This document shows positions 62,446 through 64,000 of a stretch of 64,000 nt of DNA, one piece after another. The position numbers were made by a program, and so were the translations under genes. The stretch's first letter is position 1. Each line of letters opens with the position of its first letter. Location: the NCBI GenBank assembly GCA_964388455.1, contig CAYMAN010000007.1:1-64000 (forward strand). The letters are read 5' to 3'. The stretch comes from JBBRWO01 sp964388455. GTDB taxonomy: Bacteria; Actinomycetota; Coriobacteriia; Anaerosomatales; JAAXUF01. Below the pieces are notes generated by a model. It had not been told where the DNA came from, searched no databases, and saw only the letters and a program-made list of their open reading frames with translations.

Positions 62446-64000
62446 GTGATGCGAGTCTCTTCTCCCGCGTACGCGCAACCGGCCGACTCTGGAACTCGGC
62501 TCTGATCGCACTCGACATCGTGCTGATCCTGGTGGCCACCGCGGTTTCCTACTACGCGCGTTTCGAGGGCGTGATTCCGCCGATCTTCGAGCGCTGGATG
62601 ACGCCGCTCGCTGCTGCGGCAGTCGTGCTCTACGTCATTCTGTTCTCCGCATTCGGACTCTATCGACTGGTGCTCAGATACGTGGGAGTCGACACTCTGA
62701 TCAAGCTCTTCGCAGCCGTGGCCCTAGGCTTCTCGATCCTGCTTGCCGTGGACTTCTTCATGCCGGCGGACCAGGCCACCCGACCGGTTCCCATCGGCGT
62801 GCTCTTCATCCAGGCGATACTCGTGCTCCTCGGCGCCGCAGCGATCAGACTCGCCGCTCGCGTCCTCATGTACCTGCGCGCTGCTCGGCCCGATGGCGGC
62901 CGTCGCGTGCTCATCGTGGGAGCCGGCAGCGCAGGCTCACTGCTGCTGCGCGAGATTCAGTCGCGACCCGACCTGGGGTTGACCGTTGTCGGCTTCCTGG
63001 ACGACAACAGGGCACTCAACGGACGCACCCTTAATGGCGTCCCGGTGGTGGGCACAACCGCCGATCTGGCACCTATCGTCGCGAGGCTCGACGTCCAAGA
63101 GGTCGTGGTCGCCCTGCCGTCGGCACCGCGAGAGACCGTACGACGCGTTCTGAACGCCGCTGCCGACGCTGACGTGCAAACCCGTGTCATGCCCCCGCTC
63201 GTGATCGCCAAGGGCTCTGTGAGCCTCAGAGACCTCCGCAGCGTAGACGTCGAGGACCTTCTCGGCAGAGAACCGACTGCCATCAACACCGATCAAGTGC
63301 GCGCCACCCTCGCAGGCAAGGTCGTGGCGGTCACCGGCGCGGCCGGCTCCATCGGGTCGGAGCTGTGCCGTCAGATCGCACTCATGGCGCCGCGAAAGCT
63401 GCTTCTGCTCGAGATCGACGAGACGCGTCTCTACGAGTTGTGGCTCGAGCTCGAATCGCTGGCCCCGGGCGTCTCGGCGATGCGCATCTGCGACATCCGA
63501 GACGAAGGCCGCCTCGACTCGATCTTCGCGCTCGAGCATCCCGAGGTCGTCTTGCACGCCGCAGCCTACAAGCACGTACCCCTCATGGAGCTCGCCCCGG
63601 CCGAGGCCATCAAGACCAACGTACTCGGCACACTACAGGTCATCGAGGCGTGCGAGCGTCACGGAATCGAGCGATTCGTCCTCATCTCCACCGACAAGGC
63701 CGTGGCCCCCGCGAACATGATGGGCCTCACCAAGTCCATCGCCGAGGCCGAGATGCTCGACGCGACACGCAGGGGCGACCTGCACGCCGTCGCTGTGAGG
63801 TTTGGCAACGTCCTTGCCAGTCGCGGCTCCGTGGTGCCCATTTTCGAGGAGCAGCTGCGACGGGGCGGTCCCTTGACCGTCACCGATCTGGCGGTGACTC
63901 GCTACTTCATGACCATCCCGGAGGCAGCGAGGCTCGTGCTGCAGGCGCAGGCGATCGGTGCACCGGGTGACGTGTTCGTGCTGGAGATGGGCGAGCCCGT
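62442..64000 (+). CDS. PglF/FlaA1-like nucleotide-sugar 4,6-dehydratase, membrane-anchored (truncated by the window end)
   Basis: The gene begins with a GTG at 62442 overlapping the aminotransferase stop and stays open to the end of the window (519 codons, no stop). Four N-terminal membrane helices lie within about residues 15-140. A CoA-binding-like Rossmann domain follows (RRVLIVGAGSAGSLLLREI), then the SDR catalytic domain with VTGAAGSIGSELCRQI, LHAAAYKHVPLME, and STDKAVAPANMMGLTK, where Met replaces the usual Tyr as in PglF/FlaA1 dehydratases. It would make UDP-4-keto-6-deoxy-GlcNAc, the first step of bacillosamine synthesis. Confidence 0.94.
   Translation, partial: MSDASLFSRVRATGRLWNSALIALDIVLILVATAVSYYARFEGVIPPIFERWMTPLAAAAVVLYVILFSAFGLYRLVLRYVGVDTLIKLFAAVALGFSILLAVDFFMPADQATRPVPIGVLFIQAILVLLGAAAIRLAARVLMYLRAARPDGGRRVLIVGAGSAGSLLLREIQSRPDLGLTVVGFLDDNRALNGRTLNGVPVVGTTADLAPIVARLDVQEVVVALPSAPRETVRRVLNAAADADVQTRVMPPLVIAKGSVSLRDLRSVDVEDLLGREPTAINTDQVRATLAGKVVAVTGAAGSIGSELCRQIALMAPRKLLLLEIDETRLYELWLELESLAPGVSAMRICDIRDEGRLDSIFALEHPEVVLHAAAYKHVPLMELAPAEAIKTNVLGTLQVIEACERHGIERFVLISTDKAVAPANMMGLTKSIAEAEMLDATRRGDLHAVAVRFGNVLASRGSVVPIFEEQLRRGGPLTVTDLAVTRYFMTIPEAARLVLQAQAIGAPGDVFVLEMGEP

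Noticed and set aside
62442..64000. Frameshift or pseudogene at the right edge
   Set aside because: The frame from the GTG at 62442 stays open with all expected motifs to the last base. It is incomplete only because the window ends.

Overview
The window is high-GC and densely coded, with many GTG/TTG starts and many ATGA, GTGA or TGATG stop/start overlaps. Several features point to an anaerobic or facultative actinobacterium of the Coriobacteriia / OPB41 (Anaerosomatales) kind: large secreted multiheme c-type cytochromes, an archaeal-type class I FBP aldolase, a short HisG with HisZ, a tryptophan T-box, and a citramalate route to isoleucine. This placement is inferred from gene content only.

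Layout. (1) 1-10.6 kb: the 3' part of tRNA-Leu(CAA), an MFS exporter, a divergent adenine/adenosine deaminase, an operon accD-accA-pfkA-class II aldolase-LOG protein (minus strand), class I FBP aldolase, a GNAT acetyltransferase, a small conserved protein and nadE. (2) 10.8-11.4 kb: a secreted NlpC/P60-like protein. (3) 11.4-20 kb: a complete trp operon on the minus strand (trpE, fused trpGD, trpC, a TrpB2-type beta chain, trpF, a canonical trpB, trpA), preceded by a promoter and a T-box leader with a TGG specifier. (4) 20-32.8 kb: a 44-residue zinc-ribbon protein, an M48-like protein that has lost its HExxH motif, and the his genes. The run hisZGDCBHAF is contiguous; hisI and hisE are separated from it by a multiheme cytochrome and an NHL propeller protein. 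(5) 32.9-36.7 kb: dnaE and a TrpR/YerC-like regulator. (6) 37-53 kb: an MFS transporter, an FAH-family enzyme, cimA, ilvE, leuB and leuD, interleaved with membrane glycosyltransferases and two paralogous multiheme cytochromes. (7) 53.1-64 kb, plus strand: a surface-glycan cluster with a flippase-like membrane protein, a polysaccharide deacetylase, four glycosyltransferases and a PglC-PglD-PglE-PglF set that predicts UDP-bacillosamine-type sugar synthesis. The last gene runs off the window.

How it works together. The chromosome section combines amino-acid biosynthesis (Trp, His, Ile/Leu) with genes for an electroactive, glycosylated cell surface. Three secreted cytochromes with about 10-17 c-type heme sites each lie between amino-acid genes, and they carry heme motifs of unusual spacing.

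The most novel-looking signal is a family of large nested hairpins, found at 18019-18104, 36854-36955 and 37074-37189. All share a GCGAAC/GTTCGC stem with a conserved internal loop. Each has a different but almost perfectly paired outer stem and a different but paired apical stem. One copy supplies the C-terminal codons of TrpE.
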